Shown here one piece after another: positions 47,561-58,930 of a DNA stretch of 64,000 bases. The stretch covers positions 28,189,771 through 28,253,770 of the forward strand of contig CM055830.1 in the NCBI GenBank assembly GCA_029582265.1. Direction: 5' to 3'. Source of the DNA: Zoroaster sp. YZ-2022 (Eukaryota; Echinodermata; Asteroidea; Forcipulatida; Zoroasteridae). The position numbers were made by a program, and so were the translations under genes. The notes beneath the pieces were generated by a model. It saw only the letters and a program-made list of their open reading frames with translations. It did not search any database and was not told where the DNA came from. Each line of letters starts with the position of its first letter. Position 1 is the stretch's first letter.

Positions 47561-48333
47561 ATGGAGTTAATTAATACCAAAACATTATAAAATCAATTAA
47601 ATGTAAAATGTATAATGTTTGTATTAGCTTGATCATATTGAAACTCTAAAACTGTACTATTAATGAACAGCAGCTTATGATGGAGGGGGCATTTGTTTTT
47701 GATGATTTTTGTAATATATTCAGTATGCTATAACAACATAATAATAAACATATGGTGAAATCAAATATGATTTTAGCTCCTATTTTTGTTTTGGCATTTG
47801 AACTATGAATCACTTCATCACATCACCACTGTTGTGAACAATTTTTGTGACCCCTTGTTCGTAAAACAGCACTCCCCTGGCAATTTTTTTTTTTTTTTTA
47901 AAGGCTAATTTCAGATGGAATGGTCAAAATGTTTGGTTTGCTGAATCAAAGTATCCAAATTAATTGTTTGAGTGGGGGTGCTAGGGGTGATGATGCCATT
48001 ATGATTATGATACAGAATGTTTTCTTGTTGGTAGCCACTGCACAGAGAGCCTAGTCTAGTACCCAAACAGACATTGTTATACTCACTGTGGAGCAGGTCA
48101 AGCACCAGCCTATGTTTGACATGAGCCTCACTATGACCCTCATAGAATTGTGTATACAGAACCAAGATGGCCGACATTTGATAAAGTATTTTTGGTCATT
48201 TTGTTGAAACCTGAAACTCTTTCATCACCCTGTTCTCCTCTAAAACCTATGAATGACTCATGCATTACCCATATCCAAGACTGTACATACTTTGATTTGC
48301 AGAGTGAAGTTTTTCTTTGTTTCTTTTACTGCA
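47561..48333. other. Intergenic, no gene recognised
   Basis: AT-rich sequence with two short open frames on opposite strands (47911-48177 and 48150-48467) that lack conserved motifs. No repeat borders were identified. Confidence 0.45.
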
Positions 48334-48552
48334 TTAACCCTCCTATAGGTTTAACACTCAAAGACACTCAAAATTTGTATGTCTCTCTTAACCCATTGAC
48401 TTTGTGCAGTGCACTCAAGGAGGTCAAACCAAAACCAAGTACAGTGTACATACACAGCTCTGTGTGACTCTGTGGTTTGACCTATTGGCAATGCAATCAA
48501 AAATACTCAAGTGAGTGTCTGTGGGTGCCGTGCTGACTGGGCCAAGGGTTAA
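48334..48552. mobile_element. TTAA-flanked miniature element, family B copy 2
   Basis: TTAACCCTCCTATAGGTTTA to CCAAGGGTTAA. The body matches 16506-16845 (AAAGACACTCAAAATTTGTA, CACAGCTCTGTGTGACTC) but is about 120 bp shorter through internal deletion. Both ends still sit in TTAA. Confidence 0.83.
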
Positions 48553-48849
48553 ACTATTAAGAATTACTTAATTTCTTTTCTACGAAGCAGTGTTAGTTAT
48601 TTTGGAGACAACTTTAACATTTATTTTACAGTTTAAAATTAACCATATCTTAATCAAGATCATTCTCAAATGGTATAACATTATCAAAATCATAACTGTA
48701 ATAAAATGTAAGCAATTCATGTGCAATCACAGTTATCTTTTGACATCTTTTCTGAATGTTTATTTCAGTTTCTTAATTACCTTAGAAAGGAAATGCGTGT
48801 ACAATAAACTGTCAAAACAGAACCTTCATAAAATTGCACATTAACCTAA

Positions 48850-49240
48850 TCCACCCTGAATCCATCAAAAATCCATCCCCTGTATTGGAAGATTTTATGG
48901 CGGATTCAGGATACCTCCACATTGAGCATGTGGCGGATTTTGATGGATTCAGGATTTCAATAGTTTTTAACTGCTTGGTCATGTTGGTTGATGGATTATA
49001 GTTACATGTACTGTATATGTTAGATTTTGATGGATTCTATGCAGCAACATACTATACAAATTTTCATGTGAGCATGGTATCCTGAATCCGCCAAAATCCA
49101 CCAAAAATTTAGTGGTGGATTTTGGCGGATTCAGGATATGTCCAATATCTACACTGGCGGATTCTGATGGATTCAGGACACCAGCATTTTGTGTGTGACA
49201 AAATTGGTGGATTTTGGTGGATTCAGGATACTTTCTAGTA
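48850..49240. repeat. GGATTTTGGCGGATTCAGGAT repeats with a 25-bp perfect hairpin
   Basis: The motif GGCGGATTCAGGATA and variants (GGTGGATTTTGGTGGATTCA) occur at about 48898, 48932, 49114, 49154 and 49203, and inverted at 49078. The arms 49078-49102 and 49114-49138 are exactly complementary over 25 bp with an 11-base loop, which would fold into a very stable hairpin. Translations through this block give repetitive, meaningless peptides. Confidence 0.88.
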
Positions 49241-50480
49241 AAAATACCAAATTTTTTAATACATGAACGACACAATATTCTGTAACTCCCAACATGTTTA
49301 TTTATTCCTTGTTTCATTTAAACGAAATGTACAACATTGGTATTTGGAAATATATGTGTTTATCTAACCCTCTGGGTTTCAAGAAATCATACAACTAACT
49401 TGTGAAACTTTCGTCCCACCAGGTCCCCATGTTTTTCAGAAAGAAAAAGAAAAGAAAAAAACACGTCAATTGTGTTTTTCTCTAAGATAAATACACTTCA
49501 GACAATACTTTCTCAGGGTGCTTGATGCCAGAACCATACTCACATCAAGTAAATCTTTTAAATAATTCATCCATTTTAAAATTTGATAATTACCAATGTT
49601 GTACCTTCCCTTTAAACCCCCTGAAGACTACATATTTGTAAACAAAAATATAATTGTGTACATCTATTAAGATCAAGTACAATGGTAATAAACCAACTTG
49701 TGAAATATTCAGTTATGTGGGTTGAAATATTAAGAAGATGCTTCAAGCAGGTGTTGATAATCGACCCATTTCCATGTTAGAAAGGTAATGTCATAATTGA
49801 ACTAAATAATACACATCTTATTATCTGAACTGGTAAAATATTGTAAGTATTTTATTTGATCCCTTAGGTCTTGCATTCACAAAAGCCTCACTGGGGTAAA
49901 ACAAAATGTCTTTCATTTTAATTTAAAAATGTTTCTGTCGCCTTTGCAATGGACAAAATCATCTCAGTATTGGCCAAAAATTATGTCAATCACACTAGCG
50001 CTGTCGTATAAGTAAAAGTAAGCTGTCGTAAAAGTAAACATAAGATTGGCCATCTCTAATTATAGCCCCATCTTTCTGGCCTATATGACAATTGTAACTA
50101 TGTCGGTCAGGTGCTTGGCTTTTATACAGATGGCATGACCGAGATTTCCAGCAAGGATAAGGGTGGGCGGGGACTATGGCCAAACCTTGATAAGTGTATT
50201 CCATTGAATGGTATTTGATACAAATTCACATCAAGTCAGTTTGGAAAGAATGTCGAACCCAACCGCCACTTGTGCAGTGTCTAAGCATACGACAAAATGG
50301 TCTACATCTCACTGGATGTGCATACATTCATTGTTCAAAATCTCTCTTGGTTCTAAAGAATTTTGGAGAATTACTAACGAGGTTTTAAACCGTGGAAAGT
50401 CTCCAATTCCAACTCTTGACAATAGACCAGAAATTCTAACATCTTCCTCCGACAAAGCTTCTCTGCTCGCCAAGTTATTT
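49241..50480. other. Intergenic, with dispersed repeat fragments
   Basis: 49500-49617 is a reversed AAGGGAAGGTACA-type repeat (TACCAATGTTGTACCTTCCC). 50238-50272 is a lone diverged end of the GAATGTCG element seen at 23744-24174. No coding exon is recognised. Confidence 0.5.
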
Positions 50481-50483
50481 ATT

Positions 50484-50484
<1 letters not shown>

Positions 50485-50564
<80 letters not shown>
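50485..50564. repeat. (GTT)n microsatellite, about 27 units
   Basis: Uninterrupted GTT trinucleotide run flanked by ATTATT on both sides. It forms the poly-Val/poly-Thr open frames on the two strands, which are not proteins. Confidence 0.98.
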
Positions 50565-50794
50565 ATTAAAGCGTAGTGGCATAATACATAATCAAGAAGG
50601 TGTCGCTGGGTTTCGGGGCAGGGAACCTGGGATGGACTCAATCACAATTTTATGTAATTAAAATTAACTAATTTAAATGATTAATTTAAATCAATTTGGC
50701 CCTTATTAATTATCTGCTAATTTATGTAATTGATATATTTTTTAATTACTGCTTAAGAGTAAACCTGTTCAGAAGAATCTATCCTATACGTTCG

Positions 50795-52275
50795 GGTTCA
50801 AATCCTTCTCCTAAAACTTAATGTTTTGACCAATGTTTATTGCTGCGATTAATCTAAAAGCATTCCTGCTAATTAACAGATGAAGCAACAGTCTAATGGG
50901 TAAGCACCCAGACATAGGTACAGTCGACCCTGGTGCAAATCCCAGCAGTGAAATGACAATTTCTTTTTCCATTTTAATTGGTTACGCAATCATGATTTAT
51001 TTTAAGTAATTTAAAATTCAACTCCAAACATCAAAAGGATTGGTGGCGCAATCCAGAGTTCCTGGGGTTTCGGTGCTGGAGATCTGGGTTCGAAACCCAG
51101 ATGAACCAACGGTCTAATGTTAAGGCCACAAAGTTTGGTACAAGCGAATCCCAGCACTGGTCTGCCGTATTTCTTTTCCATTTTAAGTGGTTTTTCTGTC
51201 ACGGTTTAGAATTAAATTCAATTCTAAATCGAATTAAATTCAGACCTAAATATCAAAAGGATTGGTGGAGCAATCAATTAGTATTGAGTTTCGATGCGAG
51301 CGACCCGAGTTCGAATCCTACTTGTCCCAATGTTATATTTTTAATTAATTACGCAATCACGTTTTATTTATAAGTAGTATTAAATTCATACCAAGAGGAG
51401 TCGTGGCGCAATCCAGTGGTGCTGGGTTTCGGTGCAAGAGACCTGGGTTCGAAACCCAGTGGCGACAGTGTTTTCGTTTTGAATGATTACGCAATCACGT
51501 TTTATTTATAAGTAGTATTAAATTCGCCATTTACCAAGAGGATTGGTAGCGCAATCTGTGACCGCTGTGCTGCGGTCCAGGCGAACCGGGTTCAAAACAC
51601 TTTAGCGCCATTGCTTTAGTTTTAAATAATTACGCAATCACGTTTTATTTATAAGTAGTATTGAATTCAACTGCACATACCAAGAGGATTGGTGGCGCAA
51701 TCTGTTGGCACTGTGTTGCGGTCCAGGCGAACCGGGTTCGAAAAAGCACCGGGTTCGAAACACTTTGGCGCCATTACTTTAGTTTTAAATAATTACGCAA
51801 TCACGTTGTATTTATAAGTAGTATTAAATTCAACTGCACGAAACAAGAGGAATCTTGGCGCAATCCAGTGGTACTGGGTTTCGGTACAGGAGAACTGGGT
51901 TCGAAACCAAGTGGCGACAATGTTTTCGTTTTGAATGATTACGCAATCACGTTTTATTTATCAGTAGTATTAAATTCGCCATTTACCAAGAGGATTGGTA
52001 GCGCAATCTGTGACTGCTGTGCTGCGGTCCAGGCGAACCGGGTTCAAAACACTTTAGCGCCATTGCTTTAGTTTTAAATAATTACGCAATCACGTTTTAT
52101 TTATAAGTAGTATTGAATTCAACTGCACATACCAAGAGGAATCTTGGCGCAATCCAGTGGTGCTGGGTTTCGGTGCAGGAGACCTGGGTTCGAAACCCAG
52201 TGGCGACAATATTTTAGTTTTGAATGATTACGCAATCAAGATTTATTTAAGTAGTTTTGAATTCAACTCCAAATA
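50795..52275 (+). repeat. Left arm: tandem tRNA-like units, about 145 bp each
   Basis: Units begin near 51031, 51255, 51391, 51533, 51680, 51840, 51985 and 52130. Each has GGATTGGTGGCGCAATC (A-box-like TGGCGCAATCNGTGG) and, 30-40 bases on, a T-arm such as CTGGGTTCGAAACCCAG with a 5-bp stem and 7-base loop (B-box GGTTCGAAACC), followed by a spacer GATTACGCAATCACGTTTTA. Two kinds alternate, one with CCAGTGGTGCTGGG, the other with CTGTGCTGCGGTCC, giving a higher-order dimer of about 290 bp. Acceptor stems do not pair, so these are not functional tRNA genes. Confidence 0.88.
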
Positions 52276-52596
52276 CCAACAGGATAAATGGCGCAAGCCG
52301 TTAGTCCACTGGTCTGTCAATTGCGGCAGTTCCAGGCTGGTACGTCCGGGTTCGAATCCTGCTCCTGAAACACAGAGACATGGCAGCTGCTGGCTGCGGC
52401 AATGGCTTGGGGACCGCCATGTCTCTCCCCTGAAGGTTAGAGCGTGGAGGAAATGTACGGACGGGGGAGAAAAGGAGGGACCGGGAGGGTAGCGACCTCC
52501 CAGAAGGGTGCTAAGGTGATCACCATGCCGGGGTGTCACGGACTTTGAGTCATCCTAATACCTGGTCGACACTCTGACTAACTCTCCGGACTTTTT
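52276..52596 (+). ncRNA. Candidate Pol III transcript, inner end of left arm
   Basis: Begins with a tRNA-like head: GGCGCAAGCCGTTAGTCC (A box) and GTCCGGGTTCGAATCC (B box). It then has a GC-rich part unlike anything near it: AGAGACATGGC pairs perfectly with GCCATGTCTCT across a 31-base loop, and GGGAGG pairs with CCTCCC across TAGCGA-type loop bases. It ends at CGGACTTTTTT (T6 at 52591-52596), a Pol III terminator. The inverted arm carries the same module with one or two changes. Transcription is predicted, not shown. Protein frames here are artefacts. Confidence 0.5.
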
Positions 52597-52597
52597 T

Positions 52598-52630
<33 letters not shown>

Positions 52631-52634
<4 letters not shown>

Positions 52635-55600
52635 CACATTTGTGGTAATTTGAGTCGCCTATCTTTCCAACTTTTTAAGAAAATCAATATTTTATGAAAA
52701 AAAATATGGATAAATTTACGAAATTTTTTACTAGTCCAAATAGGCTGTAACTCGGTGGCTGTATTCTGCAGACACAGTGGTTCATTCTGTGTAAATTTGA
52801 AGCGAATCGAAGACAATTTGTTTTCGAGGTGAAAAAAAACGACAATGCTTACCCCTTGTCGTTTTTTCCAAATTTGGCCTAAAAATGACATTTTTTCAAA
52901 ATGATTAATACTTGCTGGAGAGACGTAACAGAGTGCCTAGAACACATTTGTGGTAATTTGAGTCGCCTATCTTTCCAACTTTTTAAGAAAATCAATATTT
53001 TATGAACAAATATAGGTAAAATTTCAAAATTTTAAACTTGTCCAAACAGGCTGTAACTTGGTGGCTGTATTCTGCAGACACATTGGTTCATTCTGTGTAA
53101 TTTTGAAGCAAATCGGAGAAAAAAAAATTTCGAGGTGAAAAAAACGACAATGCTTACCCTTTGTCGTTTTTTCCAAATTTGGCCTAAAAATGACATTTTT
53201 TCAAAATGATTAATACTTGCTGGAGAGACGTAACAGAGTGCCTAGAACACATTTGTGGTAATTTGAGTCGCCTATCTTTCCAACTTTTTAAGAAAATCAA
53301 TATTTTATGAACAAATATAGGTAAAATTTCAAAATTTTAAACTTGTCCAAACAGGCTGTAACTTGGTGGCTGTATTCTGCAGACACATTGGTTCATTCTG
53401 TGTAATTTTGAAGCAAATCGGAGACAATTTTAATTCGAGGTGAAACAAACGACAATGCTTACCCCTTGTCGTTTTTTCCAAATTTGGCCTAAAAATGACA
53501 ATTTTTCAAAATGATTAATACTTGCTGGAGAGACGTAACAGAGTGCCTAGAACACATTTGTGGTAATTTGAGTCGCCTATCTTTCCAACTTTTTAAGAAA
53601 ATCAATATTTTATGAACAAATATGGATAAATTTACGAAATTTTATACTAGTCCAAACAGGCTGTAACTTGGTGGCTGTATTCTGCAGACACAGTGGTTCA
53701 TTCTGGGTAAATTTGAAGCGAAGCGGAGACAATTTTTTTTCGAGGTGAAAAAAAACGACAATGCTTACCCCTTGTCGTTTTTTCCAAATTTGGCCTAAAA
53801 ATGACAATTTTTCAAAATGATTAATACTTGCTGGAGAGACGTAACAGAGTGCCTAGAACACATTTGTGGTAATTTGAGTCGCCTATCTTTCCAACTTTTT
53901 AAGAAAATCAATATTTTATGAACAAATATAGGTAAAATTTCAAAATTTTAAACTTGTCCAAACAGGTTGTAACTTGGTGGCTGTATTCTGCAGACACATT
54001 GGTTCATTCTGTGTAATTTTGAAGCAAATCGGAGAAAAAAAATTTCGAGGTGAAAAAAAACGACAATGCTTACCCCTTGTCGTTTTTTCCAAATTTGGCC
54101 TAAAAATGACAATTTTTCAAAATGATTAATACTTGCTGGAGAGACGTAACAGAGTGCCTAGAACACATTTGTGGTAATTTGAGTCGCCTATCTTTCCAAC
54201 TTTTTAAGAAAATCAATATTTTATGAACAAATATAGGTAAAATTTCAAAATTTTAAACTTGTCCAAACAGGCTGTAACTTGGTGGCTGTATTCTGCAGAC
54301 ACATTGGTTCATTCTGTGTAAATTTGAAGCGAATCGGAGACAATTTTTTTTCGAGGTGAAAAAAAAAAGACAATGCTTACCCCTTGTCGTTTTTTCCAAA
54401 TTTGGCCTAAAAATGACATTTTTTCAAAATGATTAATACTTGCTGGAGAGACGTAACAGAGTGCCTAGAACACATTTGTGGTAATTTGAGTCGCCTATCT
54501 TTCCAACTTTTTAAGAAAATCAATATTTTATGAACAAATATAGGTAAAATTTCAAAATTTTAAACTTGTCCAAACAGGCTGTAACTTGGTGGCTGTATTC
54601 TGCAGACACATTGGTTCATTCTGTGTAATTTTGAAGCGAATCGGAGACAATTTTTTTCGAGGTGAAAAAAACGACAATGCTTACCCTTGTCGTTTTTCCA
54701 AATTTGGCCTAAAAATGACATTTTTTCAAAATGATTAATACTTGCTGGAGAGACGTAACAGAGTGCCTAGAACACATTTGTGGTAATTTGAGTCGCCTAT
54801 CTTTCCAACTTTTTAAGAAAATCAATATTTTATGAACAAATATAGGTAAAATTTCAAAATTTTAAACTTGTCCAAACAGGCTGTAACTTGGTGGCTGTAT
54901 TCTGCAGACACATTGGTTCATTCTGTGTAATTTTGAAGCAAATCGGAGACAATTTTTTTCGAGGTGAAAAAACGACAATGCTTACCCTTTGTCGTTTTTT
55001 CCAAATTTGGCCTAAAAATGACATTTTTTCAAAATGATTAATACTTGCTGGAGAGACGTAACAGAGTGCCTAGAACACATTTGTGGTAATTTGAGTCGCC
55101 TATCTTTCCAACTTTTTAAGAAAATCAATATTTTATGAAAAAATATGGATAAATTTACGAAATTTTAAACTTGTCCAAACAGGCTGTAACTCGGTGGCTG
55201 TATTCTGCAGACACAGTGGTTCATTCTGTGTAAATTTGAAGCGAATCGGAGACAATTTTTTTTCGAGGTGAAAAAAACGACAATGCTTACCCCTTGTCGT
55301 TTTTTCCAAATTTGGCCTAAAAATGACAATTTTTCAAAATGATTAATACTTGCTGGAGAGACGTAACAGAGTGCCTAGAACACATTTGTGGTAATTTGAG
55401 TCGCCTATCTTTCCAACTTTTTAAGAAAATCAATATTTTATGAACAAATATAGGTAAAATTTCAAAATTTTAAACTTGTCCAAACAGGCTGTAACTTGGT
55501 GGCTGTATTCTGCAGACACATTGGTTCATTCTGTGTAATTTTGAAGCAAATCGGAGACAATTTTTTTTCGAGGTGAAAAAAAACGACAATGCTTACCCTT

Positions 55601-55813
55601 TGTCGTTTTTTCCAAATTTGGCCTAAAAATGACATTTTTTTCAAAATGATTAATACTTGCTGGAGAGACGTAACAGAGTGCCTAGAACACATTTGTGGTA
55701 ATTTGAGTCGCCTATCTTTCCAACTTTTTAAGAAAATCAATATTTTATGAACAAATATAGGTAAAATTTCAAAATTTTAAACTTGTCCAAACAGGCTGTA
55801 ACTTGGTGGCTGT
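52631..55813. repeat. 305-bp tandem array, about 10.5 units
   Basis: Units start at AGAACACATTTGTGGTAATT at 52631, 52939, 53244, 53549, 53855, 54160, 54467, 54769, 55072, 55377 and 55684. Each contains GTCGCCTATCTTTCCAACTT, TGGCTGTATTCTGCAGACAC, a palindromic GACAATGCTTACCCCTTGTC pair flanked by A and T runs, and CTTGCTGGAGAGACGTAACA. Units differ mainly by A/T run length and a few substitutions (two subtypes: ATGGATAAATTTACG and ATAGGTAAAATTTC). Confidence 0.97.
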
Positions 55814-56250
55814 AATTTTACCCATATTTTCCATAAAATATTGATTTTCTTAAAAAGTTGGAAAGATAGGCGACTCAAATTACGAAAAATGGGTTCTAGG
55901 CACTCTATTACGTCTCTCCAGCAAGTATCAAGCATTTTGAAAAATGTCATTTTTAGGCCAAATTTGGAAAAACGACAAGTGGTAAGCATTGTCGTTTTTT
56001 TCACCTCGAAAAAAAAATTGTCTCCGATTCGCTTCAAATTTACACAGAATGAACCTCTGTGTCTGCAGAATACAGCCACCGAGTTACAGCCTATTTGGAC
56101 TAGTTTAAAATTTCGTAATTTTACCCATATTTTTCATAAAATATTGATTTTTTTTTAAAGTTGGAAAGATAGGCGACTCAAATTACGAAAAATGGGTTCT
56201 AGGCACTCTGTTACGTCTCTCCAGCAAATATCAAGCATTTTGAAAAATAT
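55814..56250. repeat. Inverted 305-bp repeat units
   Basis: At 55814 the repeat switches strand (ATATTGATTTTCTTAAAAAG, GCGACTCAAATTACGAAAAA), runs for about 1.4 units, and stops at AAGCATTTTGAAAAATATAA. These units have TTACGAAAAATGGGTTCTAGG where the forward ones have TTACCACAAATGTGTTCTAGG, so they form a separate diverged group. Confidence 0.92.
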
Positions 56251-56263
56251 AATAACATAAATT

Positions 56264-56371
<108 letters not shown>

Positions 56372-56459
56372 TTGATTTTCTTAAAAAAGTTGGAAAGATA
56401 GGCGACTCAAAATTACCACAAATGTGTTCTATATACATATACATGTGTATATATATATT

Positions 56460-56775
56460 GTAAAAAAGTGCGGAGAGTTAGTCAGAGTGTCGACCAGGTA
56501 TTAGGATGACTCAAAGTCCGTGACACCCCGGCATGGTGATCACCTTAGCACCCTTCTGGGAGGTCGCTACCCTCCCGGTCCCTCCTTTTCTCCCCCGTCC
56601 GTACATTTCCTCCACGCTCTAACCTTCAGGGGAGAGACATGGCGGTCCCCAAGCCATTGCCGCAGCCAGCAGCTGCCATGTCTCTGTGTTTCAGGAGCAG
56701 GATTCGAACCCGGACGTACCAGCCTGAACTGCCGCAATTGACAGACCAGTGGACTAACGGCTTGCGCCATTTATC
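56460..56775 (-). ncRNA. Candidate Pol III transcript, inner end of right arm
   Basis: Minus-strand copy of the 52276-52596 module: head at 56775 (GGCGCAAGCCGTTAGTCC), B box GGTTCGAATCC, the 11-bp hairpin arms AGAGACATGGC / GCCATGTCTCT, and GGGAGGTCGC pairing, ending at GCACTTTTTTAC near 56465. One base is missing in GCAGTTCAGGC relative to the left copy. The conservation of the GC-rich part against a decaying background suggests either recent duplication, gene conversion between arms, or selection. Confidence 0.5.
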
Positions 56776-58640
56776 CTGTTGGTATTTGGAGTTGAATTTA
56801 AAACTACTTAAATAAATCTTGATTGCGTAATCATTCAAAACTAAAACATTGTGGCCACTGGGTTTCGAACCCAGGTCTCCTGCACCGAAACCCAGTACCA
56901 CTGGATTGCGCCAAGATTCCTCTTGGTATGTGCAGTTCAATTCAATACTACTTATAAATAAAACGTGATTGCGTAATTATTTAAAACTAAAGCAATGGCG
57001 CCAAAGTGTTTCGAACCCGGTTCGCCTGGACCGTAGCACAGCGGTCACAGATTGAGCTACCAATCCTCTTGGTAAATGACGAATTTAATACTACTGATAA
57101 ATAAAACGTGATTGCGTAATCATTCAAAACGAAAACATTGTTGGCACTTGGTTTCGAACCCAGTTGTCCTGTACCGAAACCCAGTAACACTGGATTGCGC
57201 TATGATTGCTCTTGTTACGTGAAGTTGAATTCAATACTACTTATAAATAAAACGTGATTGCGTAATTATTTAATACTAAAATAATGGCGCCAAAGTGTTT
57301 CGAACCCGGTGCTTTTTCGAACCCGGTTCGCCTGAACCGCAACACAGTGCCAACAGATTGCGCCACTAATCCTCTGTTTAAATGGCGTTGAATTTAATAC
57401 TACTTATAAATAAAACGTGATTGCGTAATCATTCAAAACGAAAACACTGTGGCCATTGGGTTTCGAACCCAGGTCTCTTGCACCGAAACCCAGTACCACT
57501 GAATTGCGCCACGATTCCTCTTGGTATATGTGTATGAATTTAATACTACTTATAAATAAAACGTGATTGCGTAATTAATTAAAAATATAACATTGGGACA
57601 AGTAGGATTCGAACTCGGGTCGCTTGCATTGAAACTCAATACTAATGGATTGCTCCACCAATCCTTTTGATATTTAGGTTTGAATTTAATTCGATTTAGA
57701 GTTGAATTTAATTCTAAACCGTGACAGCAAAACCACTTAAAATGGAAAAAAATGCGGCAGACCAGTGCTGGGATTCGCTTGTCCCAAACTTTGGCGCCTT
57801 AACATTAGACCGTTGGTTATCTGCCATGGAATGTGAATGATTGGAGATTTATTGCTAGCAACAAGCATTGGTCAAAATAAAACACAAGAACTTTCTAATA
57901 GGGGTTCGAACTGCCAGACGTACCAGCCTAGAAATGTACTGATTGAACTTTCCAGTGTACTACCGGCTTGCACCAACTATCCTGTTTGTATCTGGAGTTG
58001 AATTTAAAACTACTTAAATAAATCTTGATTGCGTAATCATTCAAAACTAAAACATTGTTGCCACTGTGTTTCGATCCCAGGTCTCCTGCACCGAAACCCA
58101 GTACCACTGGATTGCGCCAAGATTCCTCTTGGTACATGTAATTGAATTTAATACTAGTATAAATAAAACAGGATTGCGTAATTATTTAAAATTAAAGAAA
58201 TGGCGCCACTGGGTTTCGAACCCGGTAACCCGGTTCGCCTGGACCGCAGTAGATTGCGCCACCAGTAGATTGCGCCACGCAGTAGATTGCGCCACGCAGT
58301 AGATTGCGCCACCAATCCTCTGGGTAAATGGTGATGAAGTTAATACTACTTATAAATAAAATGTGATTGCTTAATTTTTTTTTTTAATATATCAAACCAG
58401 TGTACTAACGGCTTGCGCCACCTATGTTGTTGGAATCTGGTGTTGTATTTTAAATTACTTAAATAAATCGTGATTGTGTAACCATTGAAAATTAAAAGAA
58501 AAGCGTCATGACACTGTTGGAACCAGAGTCAGCTGTACCAAGGTCTTGCGCCTTAACCATTAAACTGTTGCTTCATCTTATATTTAATAGGAATGATTGG
58601 AGATTCAATGAAGACAACAACCATTGGTCAAACAAATAAA
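56776..58640 (-). repeat. Right arm: tandem tRNA-like units
   Basis: B-box motifs in reverse (TTTCGAACCC or GATTCGAAC) near 56863, 57014, 57148, 57300, 57314, 57463, 57607, 57905, 58069 and 58216, with the spacer TAAAACGTGATTGCGTAAT between them. The double B-box unit at 57300/57314 mirrors the double one at 51738/51754. At 58240-58320 GCAGTAGATTGCGCCAC is repeated four times, a local slippage product. Confidence 0.87.
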
Positions 58641-58930
58641 AATAAAAAAAGGTCACGAGCAGGATTCCATAAAAGTGGAACTGTTTGCGATTGATCAAAC
58701 CAGTGCACTAGTGACTTACGCGACCGATTCGTGTTGCGTTCAATTTAATATATTGAAATTTATGAATGGTAATTACGCAAAAGAGAAAACGGAGGTCCAC
58801 AAAAGACAACTGCGCGGATTCGAACTGATGCTCTTTCACCCTGCAGCTGAAACCCAACATGCTATCAATTGGGCCGCCGAATCACTCTCACATGTGCAAC
58901 GTTATGTAATGAAATCGCGTAAATAATTAT
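58641..58930 (-). repeat. Outlying tRNA-like unit beyond the right arm
   Basis: A further diverged unit: in reverse it has TTGGGTTTCAGCTGCAGGGT, then CATCAGTTCGAATCCGCGCA (B box AGTTCGAATCC), and the spacer remnant TTTGCGTAATTACC. It shows the repeat family extends past the matched arm. The open frame across it is not credible as a protein. Confidence 0.6.

Noticed and set aside
50208..50641. Open frames of 110-122 codons with poly-Val or poly-Thr
   Set aside because: They are produced by the (GTT)n microsatellite read in two directions.
51391..51470. Functional tRNA gene
   Set aside because: The T-arm is perfect and A/B boxes are present, but the acceptor ends do not form a 7-bp stem and no sound anticodon arm was found.
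52550..56158. Frames of about 100 codons in the 305-bp array ([15 protein letters not shown] and so on)
   Set aside because: They repeat with the array, are broken by homopolymer changes from unit to unit, and match no family.
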